DNA from: a virus
DNA: 37,149 nucleotides
Virus record (IMG/VR): IMGVR_UViG_3300025030_000275
Coordinates: 1-37,149 of that record
Direction: 5' to 3' (one strand)
The notes beneath the pieces were generated by a model. It ran no database searches. It worked only from the letters and a program-made list of their open reading frames with translations, and was not told where the DNA came from. A program made the position numbers and the translations under genes. Positions 1 to 7,736 of the stretch are shown here, piece by piece. The stretch's first letter is position 1. Each line of letters begins with the position of its first letter.

Positions 1-43
1 CCAACATTTTTACGCGTGCAAAACTATCGAAAGGGGGTAGGCC

Positions 44-481
44 ATGGGCCGACCACGAAAGCCGACGCAACTGAAACTGATCCAGGGGACCGCGCAACCG
101 TGCCGGATCAACCCTGACGAGCCGAAGCCGGACATTGACATCCCCGAAATCCCTCATCACCTCTCGAAGCCGGCCCGCGATGAGTGGCGCCGGATCACGC
201 CGATCCTGAAGAGTATGGGGCTGATCTCCCACATGGATCTGGCCGAGCTCACCATGTACTGCGGGGCCTGGGGGAACTATATCGCAGCGGAGAACGCGAT
301 GAGGCGCAACGGGGGCATGGTGGTAGACGGCAAGGTCTCTCCCTGGGTGAAGATCAGCAAGGAGAGCAAGCTGCTGGCTCACAAGTTCTTGGTGGAGTTC
401 GGGCTTACCCCTGCGAGCCGCACCCGGGTCAGCGGTAAGAAGCAGGAACCCATGAAAAAGAAAAGGCTGGACTTCCTATGA
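44..481 (+). CDS. terS: Terminase small subunit, P27 family
   Basis: This 145-residue protein is the likely small, DNA-recognising subunit of the packaging motor. It starts with the basic MGRPRKPT segment typical of P27-type small terminases. The middle part (about residues 35-120) is helical and contains the family-like pattern of L-x-x-P-A-R-D-E-W near residue 45. A strong ribosome binding site (AAGGGGG) lies 8-9 bases before the ATG. The stop overlaps the start of the large terminase by four bases (ATGA), which fits translational coupling and the usual terS-terL order. The length is normal for the family. The identification rests on the N-terminal signature and the neighbour; no DNA site for packaging start is visible in the 43 bases upstream. 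Confidence 0.88.
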   Translation: MGRPRKPTQLKLIQGTAQPCRINPDEPKPDIDIPEIPHHLSKPARDEWRRITPILKSMGLISHMDLAELTMYCGAWGNYIAAENAMRRNGGMVVDGKVSPWVKISKESKLLAHKFLVEFGLTPASRTRVSGKKQEPMKKKRLDFL

Positions 482-2148
482 CCCACGTCGAAGCAGCAAA
501 CCAGTACATCACCGATGTGCTTAACGGAACCATCCCTGCCTGTCAATTCGTCAAACTCGCCTGCCAGCGCCAGGTGGATGACCTGAATGCGTCGAAGTTG
601 GCGCCTTTCATTTACCGATTTGATGAGGCCGCAGCGGAGCGGGTCTGCAAATTTATCGAAGTGACTCCACATACTAAGGGGATTTGGGCTGCCAGGGGGG
701 AGACAGTCAAACTGGGGCACTGGCAATCATTCCACCTCACAACCGCCTTCGGGTGGCTCAATAAGACCACCGGGTTCCGACGCTTCCGGTTGGTCTACAT
801 CGAGGTGCCGCGTAAGAATGGAAAGTCGGCCGAGACTTCCCCCGTGGGCTTATACCTGGCTTTCGCTGATGGTGAATTCGGAGCAGAGGTCTACAGTGGG
901 GCGTCCACCGAAAAGCAGGCATGGGAGGTTTTTAGACCAGCCAGGCTGATCATGGAGAGGGACGTGGAGCTCCGCGAGCACCTAGGAGTGACCGTCAACG
1001 CAAAGACTCTCAATAGGGCTTCAGACATGAGCCGGTTTGAACCCATAGTTGGCAAGCCTGGCGATGGATCCAGCCCCCACGGTGCGCTTATTGACGAGTT
1101 CCACGAACACGATACTGATGCTCTCTTTAGCACCATGATCACCGGCATGGGTGCCCGCTCGCAGCCGATGGCGTGGATCATAACAACCTCAGGCGTAAAT
1201 CTTGGCGGGCCCTGTTATGCCCTTCGGAATGACATCATCAAAATTCTTGAGAAGACCTACGACGCGCCCGACACCTTCGGGATCATCTACACCATCGACC
1301 CGGGAATAGACTGGACCTCGCCCGAAGCCCTGCAGATGGCAAACCCGAACTACGGCATCTCCGTCTCCGAAGAGTTCCTTCTTGCTGAGCAACGCAAAGC
1401 GATCCAGTCGGCGCACCTCCAGAACAATTTCAAAACGAAGCACCTCAATATCTGGTGCAGTTCGTCGGCCGCCTTCTTCAACATGCAGAGCCTGGAGGCC
1501 TGCGCTGATCCTTCTCTCTCAATCGAAGACTTCCACGGCGAGCGGGCCATGGTCGCGCTGGACGTAGGTTCAAAGATCGATATGGCTGGTCTGGTGGCAC
1601 TCTTCCGGAAAGATATTGACGGTAAAACTCACTATTACGCTTTCGCAAAGCCGTACATCCCCGAAGAAACAGCCTGGGATCCGAAGAATAAGCAGTATCA
1701 ATCCTGGGCGAATGCCGGTCTCCTGACAGTGACGAGCGGTAACATGATCGACTACGAGCAGATCGAAGTGGATAATTTGGAGTGGGCGGGGAAGTTTGAG
1801 ATAGTGGAGGAGGCGTTTGACCCTTGGAATGCCGCCCAATTTGCCCTCAGGATGGCGAACGAGGGCTTGACAATGGTAGAGGTGCCTCAGAATGTGCGCA
1901 GCCATTCAGCGCCAATGAAGGAGCTTGCGGCCCTTATCGGTGCCGGTCGCTTCCACTATGACGGGAATCCGGTCTTAAAGTGGATGTTTTCGAACGTGGT
2001 TGCGAAGGTCGACGCCAACGACAATGTGTTTCCGAGGAAGGAGCGGAATGAATCGAAAATTGACCTAGTTGTTGGAATAATTATGGCACTAGGAAGATGG
2101 ATAGTGCAAGAGGACGATGTGTGTGAAACTAGGATAAGATTTTTATGA
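478..2148 (+). CDS. terL: Terminase large subunit (ATPase and nuclease)
   Basis: This 556-residue protein is the motor ATPase and headful or cos nuclease that packages DNA into the prohead. The N-terminal ATPase shows a deviant Walker A motif, PRKNGKS (residues 111-117), and Walker B, HGALIDEFHEH (201-211, DE at 206-207), followed by the coupling-type motif IITTSG (235-239). The C-terminal RNase H-like nuclease has acidic residues at D362 (ALDVGSKID), D448 (FDPWNA) and D529 (ESKIDL). The last 30 or so codons (from about 2050) switch to AT-rich codon use (agg ata aga ttt tta), unlike the GC-rich body. A second copy of the same C-terminal peptide follows the next two genes at 3297-3341. The tail of this gene therefore appears to have been supplied by an inserted HNH element while keeping the frame intact. 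The length is normal. Confidence 0.93.
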   Translation: MTHVEAANQYITDVLNGTIPACQFVKLACQRQVDDLNASKLAPFIYRFDEAAAERVCKFIEVTPHTKGIWAARGETVKLGHWQSFHLTTAFGWLNKTTGFRRFRLVYIEVPRKNGKSAETSPVGLYLAFADGEFGAEVYSGASTEKQAWEVFRPARLIMERDVELREHLGVTVNAKTLNRASDMSRFEPIVGKPGDGSSPHGALIDEFHEHDTDALFSTMITGMGARSQPMAWIITTSGVNLGGPCYALRNDIIKILEKTYDAPDTFGIIYTIDPGIDWTSPEALQMANPNYGISVSEEFLLAEQRKAIQSAHLQNNFKTKHLNIWCSSSAAFFNMQSLEACADPSLSIEDFHGERAMVALDVGSKIDMAGLVALFRKDIDGKTHYYAFAKPYIPEETAWDPKNKQYQSWANAGLLTVTSGNMIDYEQIEVDNLEWAGKFEIVEEAFDPWNAAQFALRMANEGLTMVEVPQNVRSHSAPMKELAALIGAGRFHYDGNPVLKWMFSNVVAKVDANDNVFPRKERNESKIDLVVGIIMALGRWIVQEDDVCETRIRFL

Positions 2149-2160
2149 CAGTCATTGTGG

Positions 2161-2189
2161 TTGCTTTGAGACAAAACAGATAGTATAGT
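2161..2189 (+). promoter_or_regulatory. Candidate promoter of the HNH gene, possibly leaderless
   Basis: TTGCTT at 2161-2166 and TATAGT at 2184-2189 are separated by 17 bases. The -10 matches the sigma-70 consensus at five of six positions; the -35 is poor. Transcription would start about seven bases later, at or next to the ATG at 2196. No Shine-Dalgarno sequence precedes that ATG, so the message may be leaderless. This is a pattern-based proposal only. Confidence 0.3.
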
Positions 2190-2195
2190 AGCGGC

Positions 2196-3026
2196 ATGAA
2201 AACAAAAAAATGCACGCTATGCCAATTAGAAATGCCAGCCACTGCAGAATTTTTCTATAGAAAGCCTGGGACTGAAGATAAACTTTTGAGCAGATGTATC
2301 AAGTGCATCTGTGCGGGCATGAAGGCCATATATTTAACAGACAGGGATTCACTGTTGGCAAAGAATCTTGCTTATAGAAATGCTAACCGTGAAAATTACA
2401 ACGCCGCCGCAGCAGCGAGAAGAAAGGCGAATCCAGAGCGCACGAAGCAAATAGCCAAAAGAAGCCATGATAAGAACAAAGAAAGAAGAAATGCAGATTC
2501 CCGTGACCAGTGGGTCAGAAACAAGGATAAATACAAGGCCAGCGCGTTAGTACGAATTGCAGAAATGAGGGAGGTTTATAACGCAACTCGTCGTAAAAAG
2601 GATAGGGCAAACCCGGATACAAACATAAAACAAAAGGCTTATCGCCTTGCCAATATCGAAAAACATAAGGCCAATGCGAGAGCAAGATGGGCTAAGGCAA
2701 CGCCTCAGGTGAGATTGAGGACGGGGATAGGCGCAGCAATAGCCCATTCCTTGAAAGGTAGAACTAAGGGCGGCAACGGCTGGCAGACTATCTTGGGCTA
2801 CACTATTCACGACCTCGTGAAACATCTTGAATCCAAATTCCAAGAAGGGATGTCGTGGGAAAATTACGGGCTGTTTGGTTGGCACGTTGACCACGTTAAG
2901 CCTGTATCTATGCACTCCTATGAAGAGGTGACGGATCAAGAATTTTTAGACTGCTGGGCCATTACGAACCTTCAGCCACTATGGGCGGCAGAAAATATGG
3001 CAAAGGGTAATAGGTGGATCGGATGA
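2196..3026 (+). CDS. HNH homing-type endonuclease
   Basis: This 276-residue protein is most likely a free-standing homing endonuclease. The N-terminus has a CxxC pair (CTLC near residue 7) and a second pair about 27 residues later (CIKC), a likely zinc knuckle. The middle (about residues 50-180) is made of repeating basic, helical units of the kind RxANxExxxAxxR, as in DNA-binding arms of phage HNH enzymes. The C-terminus holds the nuclease: GWHVDHVKPVS (catalytic His-Asp-His) followed by NLQPLWAAENMAKGNR, the classic NLQ...N..K end. It is much more AT-rich than its neighbours and has no ribosome binding site. It sits between two copies of the end of terL, which argues for insertion. HNH proteins that help packaging also sit near terminases, but the duplicated terL tail favours a mobile gene. 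Confidence 0.85.
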   Translation: MKTKKCTLCQLEMPATAEFFYRKPGTEDKLLSRCIKCICAGMKAIYLTDRDSLLAKNLAYRNANRENYNAAAAARRKANPERTKQIAKRSHDKNKERRNADSRDQWVRNKDKYKASALVRIAEMREVYNATRRKKDRANPDTNIKQKAYRLANIEKHKANARARWAKATPQVRLRTGIGAAIAHSLKGRTKGGNGWQTILGYTIHDLVKHLESKFQEGMSWENYGLFGWHVDHVKPVSMHSYEEVTDQEFLDCWAITNLQPLWAAENMAKGNRWIG

Positions 3027-3262
3027 GAATCGAAAGCGTCAAGTGGGACAAAGACTTTGAAGGCGTGGGTATTTTGGCATCAACCGCCGAATACACCTTT
3101 ATCGACCGCGAGGATTGGGAACATCAAGGCGAAGAATCCGCAGAGACCGTCTTTCTTTGCCAGGCTTGCGGATGGGAAGGCGATGAGCTTTATATGACGA
3201 ATGATTGCTGGTCGGTTTGCCCTGAATGCGCATCAGGTTTTCAGATCAAGCGGCGTTTCTAG
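3023..3262 (+). CDS. Small zinc-ribbon protein carried with the HNH gene
   Basis: This 79-residue protein starts at the ATG that overlaps the HNH stop (ATGA); another ATG three codons upstream is possible but would sit deeper in the HNH gene. The C-terminal half has two CxxC pairs, CQAC and CPEC, about 20 residues apart, a zinc-ribbon pattern. The N-terminal half is acidic and aromatic-rich, with no recognisable domain. Tight coupling to the HNH gene, and its position inside the segment bounded by the two terL tails, suggest that it is cargo or a partner of the mobile endonuclease. The function is not known. Confidence 0.6.
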   Translation: MRIESVKWDKDFEGVGILASTAEYTFIDREDWEHQGEESAETVFLCQACGWEGDELYMTNDCWSVCPECASGFQIKRRF

Positions 3263-3275
3263 CCCCCCACAACTA

Positions 3276-3341
3276 GCGCTACGAGGGCTGAGTGGGTGGA
3301 CCAAGGATGACGTCACCGAAACCCGCATCCGCTTCCTATAA
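3276..3341 (+). pseudogene. Orphaned original 3' end of terL
   Basis: Read in the frame that ends at TAA 3339-3341, this stretch encodes ...GWTKDDVTETRIRFL and stop. The intact terL ends in WIVQEDDVCETRIRFL. Ten of the last eleven residues agree, yet the codons differ at almost every third position (cgc atc cgc ttc cta here against agg ata aga ttt tta upstream). Upstream of about 3276 the frame no longer resembles TerL, and it lacks a start. The GC-rich codons match the rest of terL, so this looks like the original gene end displaced by the HNH insertion. Confidence 0.8.
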
Positions 3342-3442
3342 GAAAACATTTGACATCCACGCAAATCAAGCGTAGTTGAGTAGCCTACTGAGTAACGAGT
3401 GAGTATCATTTGTGCTCACTGGACCACCGCGAGGTAGGCCCG
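3342..3442 (+). other. Non-coding gap with small palindrome and weak promoter-like site
   Basis: This gap follows the terL remnant. It holds TTGACA at 3350-3355 with a poor -10 candidate (TAGTTG, 3373-3378, 17-base spacer) and an 11-base palindrome, AGTAG-C-CTACT, at 3379-3389. The promoter match is weak at -10. An internal promoter here would make sense for restoring downstream expression after the insertion, but this is a guess. Confidence 0.25.
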
Positions 3443-3607
3443 TTGAAAAAGCTCCTTTCTTCCTTCGATCTGCAAGACCTCCAGCTCGTATCCGGCATTG
3501 CCATGCTCGGGTACGGGCTCTTTCTCGTTTATCCCCCTGCTGCTTTTATTGTTGTTGGTTCGCTGCTGCTATCGCCCTTCCTGCTCTCAGCGTGGAGGGC
3601 TAAATAA
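3443..3607 (+). CDS. Small membrane protein between terminase and portal
   Basis: The likely start is TTG at 3443, preceded by GAGG about nine bases upstream; a TTG at 3410 in the same frame would add 11 residues. The 54-residue product is mostly hydrophobic, with two predicted membrane segments (roughly residues 14-30 and 33-48) joined by a short YPP turn, and ends in the basic WRAK. The stop overlaps the portal start by one base (TAATG), so the two are translationally coupled. No family is recognised. A small two-pass protein could be a holin by shape, but the location in the head module is not typical for lysis genes, so the role is left open. Confidence 0.5.
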   Translation: MKKLLSSFDLQDLQLVSGIAMLGYGLFLVYPPAAFIVVGSLLLSPFLLSAWRAK

Positions 3608-4848
3608 TGGGCGTCCTCACCCGCTTATTCCAGCCGCAAGCGTCCCTTTCCTCTGACGATATCCGCAAGGCGCTGTCCGATGGTGGCTATGGAGGTTACG
3701 GCGGGACTTCCGGCAGTGGGGTTACGGTTTCTCCACAGACGGCCATGTGCGTCTCAGCATTCTTCGCCTGCGTGCTGGTCATCTCCCAGACAGTCGGGAA
3801 GTTGCCGCTGGATCTTTACCGAAGGGTCGGCCGCAGCGGCAAACCTGGCGGCAAGGAACTCGCCACAGATCACCCGCTTTATTCTCTCGTTGGCGCAAGG
3901 CCCAACAAGTTCAATAACTCCCAATCTTTCCGAGAAATGCTGACGGCGCACACCTGCCTGCGTGGTAACGCTTTCGCCTTCAAGAACAAGGTCGGCGGCG
4001 GGCGGCTCTACGAATTGCTGCCGCTGGAGTCGAACGCAGTCGGCATCAACCGCGACCCGCGCACATGGGAAATCACCTACACGGTGAGCCAGAAGGACGG
4101 CATCAACGGCATCTACGGGCCGGATCAGATATTTCACCTGATGGACATGACGCTGAACGGATACCAGGGACTCACCCGTATATCCTACGCCCGCGAGACG
4201 GTCGGGCTGACTGCGGCGGCTGAAATGTTTGGCGCGAAGTCCTTCAAGAACGGTGCGAAGCCTTCAGGCGTCTATTCTTCATCCAAAACGCTGAAAGATG
4301 GAGCGTTTGAGCGGCTGAAAAAGGAGCTAAACGAGGGCTTTTCCGGGGAAAATGCCAATAACGCCATGATCGTGGAGAACGGCGACACATGGACACCCTC
4401 GCAGATGTCTAACGACGATCTGCAATATATGGCCTTGAGACAGTTCCAGATTCCTGAAATCGCCCGCTTTTTCAACATGCCGCTGCATAAAATTCAGGAC
4501 ATGAGCGCCAGCACGAACAATAACATCGAGCAGATGGCGCTGGAGTTCTACACAGACTGCATGATGCCATGGCTGGTCAGGTGGGAGTCGGCGCTTAATA
4601 CCCAACTGCTGAGCGCTCAGGAGCAGAAAGAGTATTTTTTCAAGTTCGACGTTGACGAAATACTTCGCGCTGACATGAAGAGCCGCTTTGAAGCCTACGC
4701 TTCCGGTATTTCATCCGAGATCCTGAACCCGAACGAGTGCAGGGAGTGGGAAGACCTCAACCCTTACGAGGGTGGAGAGGTTTATCTGAACAGGAACACG
4801 AAGCCCGCGCCAGTTGCCGGGCAAGGAGGCAAAAATGGCGCGGAGTAA
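3607..4848 (+). CDS. Portal protein, HK97 family
   Basis: This 413-residue protein forms the dodecameric ring at the capsid vertex through which DNA enters and leaves. It shows the HK97 portal pattern: a Gly-rich N-terminus, then SPQTAMCVSAFFACVLVISQ (about residues 40-60) leading into the clip and stem region, KLPLDLYRR, and later ALRQFQIPEIARFFNMPLHK (about 275-300) followed by NNIEQMALEFYTD. The length is typical. It lies between terL and the ClpP-like protease, the standard order for this head type. The stop overlaps the protease gene by 14 bases. Confidence 0.92.
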   Translation: MGVLTRLFQPQASLSSDDIRKALSDGGYGGYGGTSGSGVTVSPQTAMCVSAFFACVLVISQTVGKLPLDLYRRVGRSGKPGGKELATDHPLYSLVGARPNKFNNSQSFREMLTAHTCLRGNAFAFKNKVGGGRLYELLPLESNAVGINRDPRTWEITYTVSQKDGINGIYGPDQIFHLMDMTLNGYQGLTRISYARETVGLTAAAEMFGAKSFKNGAKPSGVYSSSKTLKDGAFERLKKELNEGFSGENANNAMIVENGDTWTPSQMSNDDLQYMALRQFQIPEIARFFNMPLHKIQDMSASTNNNIEQMALEFYTDCMMPWLVRWESALNTQLLSAQEQKEYFFKFDVDEILRADMKSRFEAYASGISSEILNPNECREWEDLNPYEGGEVYLNRNTKPAPVAGQGGKNGAE

Positions 4849-5632
4849 AAGCTGGTTCAACTTCGATTGCAAGGCTCCCGACAATCCGACCATCTACATT
4901 TACGGGACCATCGGGGCTTACGACATCGGCGCCAAGGATTTCGTCAAGGAACTGAACGGGATCAAGGCCAAAGAGGCCACTTTGCGGATGCACTCCCCCG
5001 GCGGCAACGTTTTTGAGGGCATGACCATCTTCAATGCCATCGAAGAACACCCGGCCACCATCAAAGGGCAGGTTGACGGCATGTGTGGCTCCATCTGCTC
5101 CGTTATCTCCATGGCATGTAGCAATCTGACAATGGCCAAGGGCTCCATGATGATGATCCACAACGCATCCGGCGTCTCCATGGGCAACTCCAAGGAAATG
5201 AGAAAGACTGCCGACGTCCTCGACCAGATCGACGTGATCCAGGCAAAGGCATACCAGGCCAAAACCGGCATGTCGCTGAGGGATCTCAAGGAATTGATGG
5301 ACAAAGAGACCTACATGAACGCCGACAAAGCCAAATCCCTCGGCTTTTGCGATGCAGTAGGCAACCAGAATGCCATCAAAGCAGAGGTTGACTTCTCCTG
5401 CCTCGGCAGCGTTCCCGATGAAATCAAGGCGCTTTTCAGCGAAAAGCAGGTTGAACCCGCCACCGAGCGCGAATTAGAGCAAATCCTGCGGGATGCAGGC
5501 GTATCAAATAGCAGAGCCAAGGCGGCTGTTGCCGCGATCAAGGGCGATCATCGGGACGATGAAACCTTGGAAGGCGAGAAGTTGAAAGCGTACATGCAAA
5601 CCGAGCTGCTTAAATCCATTCTTTCCCGATAA
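4835..5632 (+). CDS. Head maturation protease, ClpP-like
   Basis: This 265-residue serine protease should cleave the N-terminal scaffold domain from the major capsid protein during prohead maturation. The start at 4835 is chosen because AAGGAGG lies about seven bases upstream; an ATG at 4814 lacks such a site. Family features are the oxyanion-side SPGGNVFEG (54-62), the nucleophile region DGMCGSICS (81-89, S86 likely catalytic, where relatives usually have AAS) and MMIHNASG (107-113, H109 likely catalytic). The last 80 residues are an acidic and basic helical tail absent from cellular ClpP and common in phage versions. Its position between portal and capsid gene supports the assignment. Confidence 0.92.
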   Translation: MARSKSWFNFDCKAPDNPTIYIYGTIGAYDIGAKDFVKELNGIKAKEATLRMHSPGGNVFEGMTIFNAIEEHPATIKGQVDGMCGSICSVISMACSNLTMAKGSMMMIHNASGVSMGNSKEMRKTADVLDQIDVIQAKAYQAKTGMSLRDLKELMDKETYMNADKAKSLGFCDAVGNQNAIKAEVDFSCLGSVPDEIKALFSEKQVEPATERELEQILRDAGVSNSRAKAAVAAIKGDHRDDETLEGEKLKAYMQTELLKSILSR

Positions 5633-5645
5633 AAGGAGATCCACC

Positions 5646-6857
5646 ATGTTTGAAGAACTGAAAGCGCTTTTTGAGCAGTTCAAGAAAGCCAACGACGAAG
5701 AGCTTGCGCAGATAAAAGCCAAGGGCCACGCCGACCCGCTGCTGACCGCCCAGGTTAACGCGATGAGCACCGCAATGGCTGAGATGGAAGCCAAAATTCA
5801 GGCCCGCGTCGACGAGATTGAAGCCAAGGCCAACCGCCCCGGCGCAGGGCTGTCGGCAGAGGACAAGGCAAAAGCCGAGTACCGCAGCGCCTTCAACGCC
5901 TTCGCCCGTACCGGCGACCGCATGGCCGACAACTTCCGCGCCGCGCTCTCTGTCGGCTCCGATCCGGACGGCGGATACTCGGTCCCCATCGAGGTTGACA
6001 CCAACATCCTCCAGTTGGAGCGCAACGCCGTCACCATGCGCCGGCTGGCCAATGTTGTCACTCTCGGCACCCCGAATTACACCAAGCTCGTCAATAAGGG
6101 CGGCGCTTCCTCGGGATGGGTGGGCGAAACCGACTCAAGGCCGGAAACCACCGGCCCGCAACTCGCTGCGCTCACTCCTTTCTGGGGCGAAATCTATGCG
6201 AACCTGGGTACCTCGCAGCAGATGCTCGACGACAGCGTTTTGAACGTTGAATCGTGGCTTACCGAAGCGGGGGTCGTGGAGTTCTCGGAGCAGGAAAATG
6301 CCGTATTCGTCGACGGCAACGGCATACTGAAACCGAAAGGGTTTCTGGCCTACACCGCCGTCTTGACCGCCGACGCAACCCGCGCCTTCGGCCAACTCCA
6401 GTACATCAAAACCACGGAAGCCGCCGCCTTCAAAGCGTCCTCGGCCACCTTCAACCCGACCGACAACCTCATCGACATGCAGACCGCACTCAAGCCCGGA
6501 TTCGCCGGTCCTGCGACCTGGCTGATGAATTCCGGCACCCTCGGCACCATTCGCAAGTTTAAGGACGCAGTGAACGGGATTTACATCTACCAGCCCTCCA
6601 TGGTCCTCGGTACCCCGGCAACCATCTTGGGCAAGCCGGTGGAGATCGACGAGAATATGCCCGCCATCGGTGCCAATGCCTTCCCCGTCGCATACGGGGA
6701 TTTCAAACGCGGGTATACCATCTGCGACCGCATCGGCACCCGCGTACTCCGAGACCCCTACACCAGTAAGCCGAACGTCATGTTTTACATGACCAAGCGA
6801 ATTGGCGGGATGTTGACCGACTCAAACGCCATCAAGCTCCTTAAAATGGAAGCCTAA
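5646..6857 (+). CDS. Major capsid protein, HK97 fold
   Basis: This 403-residue protein builds the icosahedral shell. Residues 1 to about 65 are a heptad-rich, charged coiled coil, the delta or scaffold domain that the upstream protease removes. The mature part begins near residue 95, before SDPDGGYSVPIEVDTNI, the usual start of the N-arm and E-loop region of HK97 capsids. Later come GWVGETDSRPETTGPQL and the C-terminal TSKPNVMFYMTKRIGG (about residues 375-390) typical of the P domain. A strong ribosome binding site (AAAAGGAG) precedes the ATG. A stable hairpin with a short T run directly follows the gene. Confidence 0.93.
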   Translation: MFEELKALFEQFKKANDEELAQIKAKGHADPLLTAQVNAMSTAMAEMEAKIQARVDEIEAKANRPGAGLSAEDKAKAEYRSAFNAFARTGDRMADNFRAALSVGSDPDGGYSVPIEVDTNILQLERNAVTMRRLANVVTLGTPNYTKLVNKGGASSGWVGETDSRPETTGPQLAALTPFWGEIYANLGTSQQMLDDSVLNVESWLTEAGVVEFSEQENAVFVDGNGILKPKGFLAYTAVLTADATRAFGQLQYIKTTEAAAFKASSATFNPTDNLIDMQTALKPGFAGPATWLMNSGTLGTIRKFKDAVNGIYIYQPSMVLGTPATILGKPVEIDENMPAIGANAFPVAYGDFKRGYTICDRIGTRVLRDPYTSKPNVMFYMTKRIGGMLTDSNAIKLLKMEA

Positions 6858-6869
6858 ACCACCAACCAC

Positions 6870-6891
6870 GGAGGGCTCCGGCCCTCCTTTT
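6870..6891 (+). terminator. Stem-loop after the capsid gene (terminator or mRNA-stabilising)
   Basis: GGAGGGC-TCCG-GCCCTCC is a perfect 7-bp stem with a four-base UNCG-type loop, followed by TTTT. The T run is short, so it may end only part of the transcripts or protect the 3' end of the capsid message. The next gene starts 12 bases later with its own ribosome binding site. Confidence 0.6.
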
Positions 6892-6902
6892 AGGAGACAA
6901 AT

Positions 6903-7340
6903 ATGCTTCTCGACAACGTGAAAATTGATCAAATCCTCGGCTACTACGCCGCAGGGGTCACCAAGAGGGTGTCCGACATCCTCGACATGTCCGGCTATGA
7001 CGGCGTCCTCTTCGTCGCCAGCCTCGGCACCACCATCGAAAACGGCACCGTCGACGTGTTCGTGGAGCAGGACGTGGCTAATGCTACCACCAATATGGCC
7101 CGCCTCGCCACGACCACCGTTCACACCGTCACCGCCGCAAACGCTGCCCTGGGCAAGTCGGCCATCGTGGTCGACGTGTACAAGCCCCGCGAGCGTTACC
7201 TCCAATGCAACATCACCCCGGCTGTTTCGAACGCCGTCATTCTCGGCATCGTGGCGATCCGCTACAAGGGCCACCTGGCGCCGGAAGTCAACGCCTCGCT
7301 GGTCAAGGCCACCAAGTTGATCTCCCCGGCTGAAGCATAA
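6903..7340 (+). CDS. Conserved virion-like protein next to the capsid gene, function unknown
   Basis: This 145-residue protein has a good ribosome binding site (TAGGAGAC) and codon use like the capsid gene. The sequence is rich in small and beta-branched residues (for example TATTNMARLATTTVHTVTAA-type stretches) and looks like a compact beta protein with no signal peptide or membrane segment. Its place directly after the major capsid gene, flanked on both sides by UNCG hairpins, suggests a structural protein made in large amounts, such as a head decoration protein. I do not recognise a named family, so the decoration role is inferred from position only. Confidence 0.6.
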   Translation: MLLDNVKIDQILGYYAAGVTKRVSDILDMSGYDGVLFVASLGTTIENGTVDVFVEQDVANATTNMARLATTTVHTVTAANAALGKSAIVVDVYKPRERYLQCNITPAVSNAVILGIVAIRYKGHLAPEVNASLVKATKLISPAEA

Positions 7341-7347
7341 ACCAACA

Positions 7348-7367
7348 GGGGATGCTCCGGCATCCCC
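7348..7367 (+). terminator. Stem-loop with UNCG-type loop
   Basis: GGGGATGC-TCCG-GCATCCCC forms a perfect 8-bp stem with the same TCCG loop as the hairpin after the capsid gene. It is followed by TTAACTTT, not a clean T run, so RNA stabilisation or processing is as likely as termination. Confidence 0.5.
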
Positions 7368-7385
7368 TTAACTTTGAGGCCCGAA

Positions 7386-7736
7386 ATGAAAAAACTTTTG
7401 CTGATAATCTTGCTGATTTGCTGCGCGGCTTCGGCGTTTGCGGCAAAAGCCAATCTCCCTGTTGACGGCCTCGGCATCCGAATTAACGACTTCGCCCCCT
7501 CGGGCAGGAAGTCCGCGGAACTCACGGTCAGCTCCGTCACCGTCGACGCGACCGACGATCTGCGCTACAGCATCTACAGCCCGACCGCCTGCGCGTTCCG
7601 GCTAATGAGCACTGCGACCGTGGCCGGTATTAAGCACACGCTGCCGGCCAACGCGATCACGTCCCGCGCAGTCAACCCGGCGACCCCATTTCTCAACTTC
7701 AGCGGCTGCGCTTCCGGCGAACTACAGGTGCAATAA
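7386..7736 (+). CDS. Small exported protein in the head module
   Basis: The ATG at 7386 starts a textbook Sec signal peptide: MKK, a hydrophobic core LLLIILLICC, then AASAFA and a cleavage site near residue 19-20. The pattern before the cysteines does not fit a lipobox. The mature part is about 97 residues with two further cysteines (SPTACAF and FSGCASG) that could form a disulfide after export. The stop overlaps the next start (TAATG), so it is part of the structural operon. No family is recognised. An exported protein between capsid and connector genes is unusual; it could be a superinfection or surface-acting accessory protein, but nothing in the sequence proves a role. Confidence 0.6.
   Translation: MKKLLLIILLICCAASAFAAKANLPVDGLGIRINDFAPSGRKSAELTVSSVTVDATDDLRYSIYSPTACAFRLMSTATVAGIKHTLPANAITSRAVNPATPFLNFSGCASGELQVQ

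Noticed and set aside
2149-3300. A self-splicing intron in terL with an HNH gene inside
   Set aside because: An intron would not need a second in-frame end of terL in front of it. The upstream frame already ends with the complete C-terminal peptide and a stop codon, and no group I core pairing was noticed.
7374-7736. Lipoprotein reading of the exported protein
   Set aside because: The cysteines at the end of the hydrophobic core are not preceded by a proper lipobox, and a normal signal peptidase I site follows, so a soluble exported protein is more likely.
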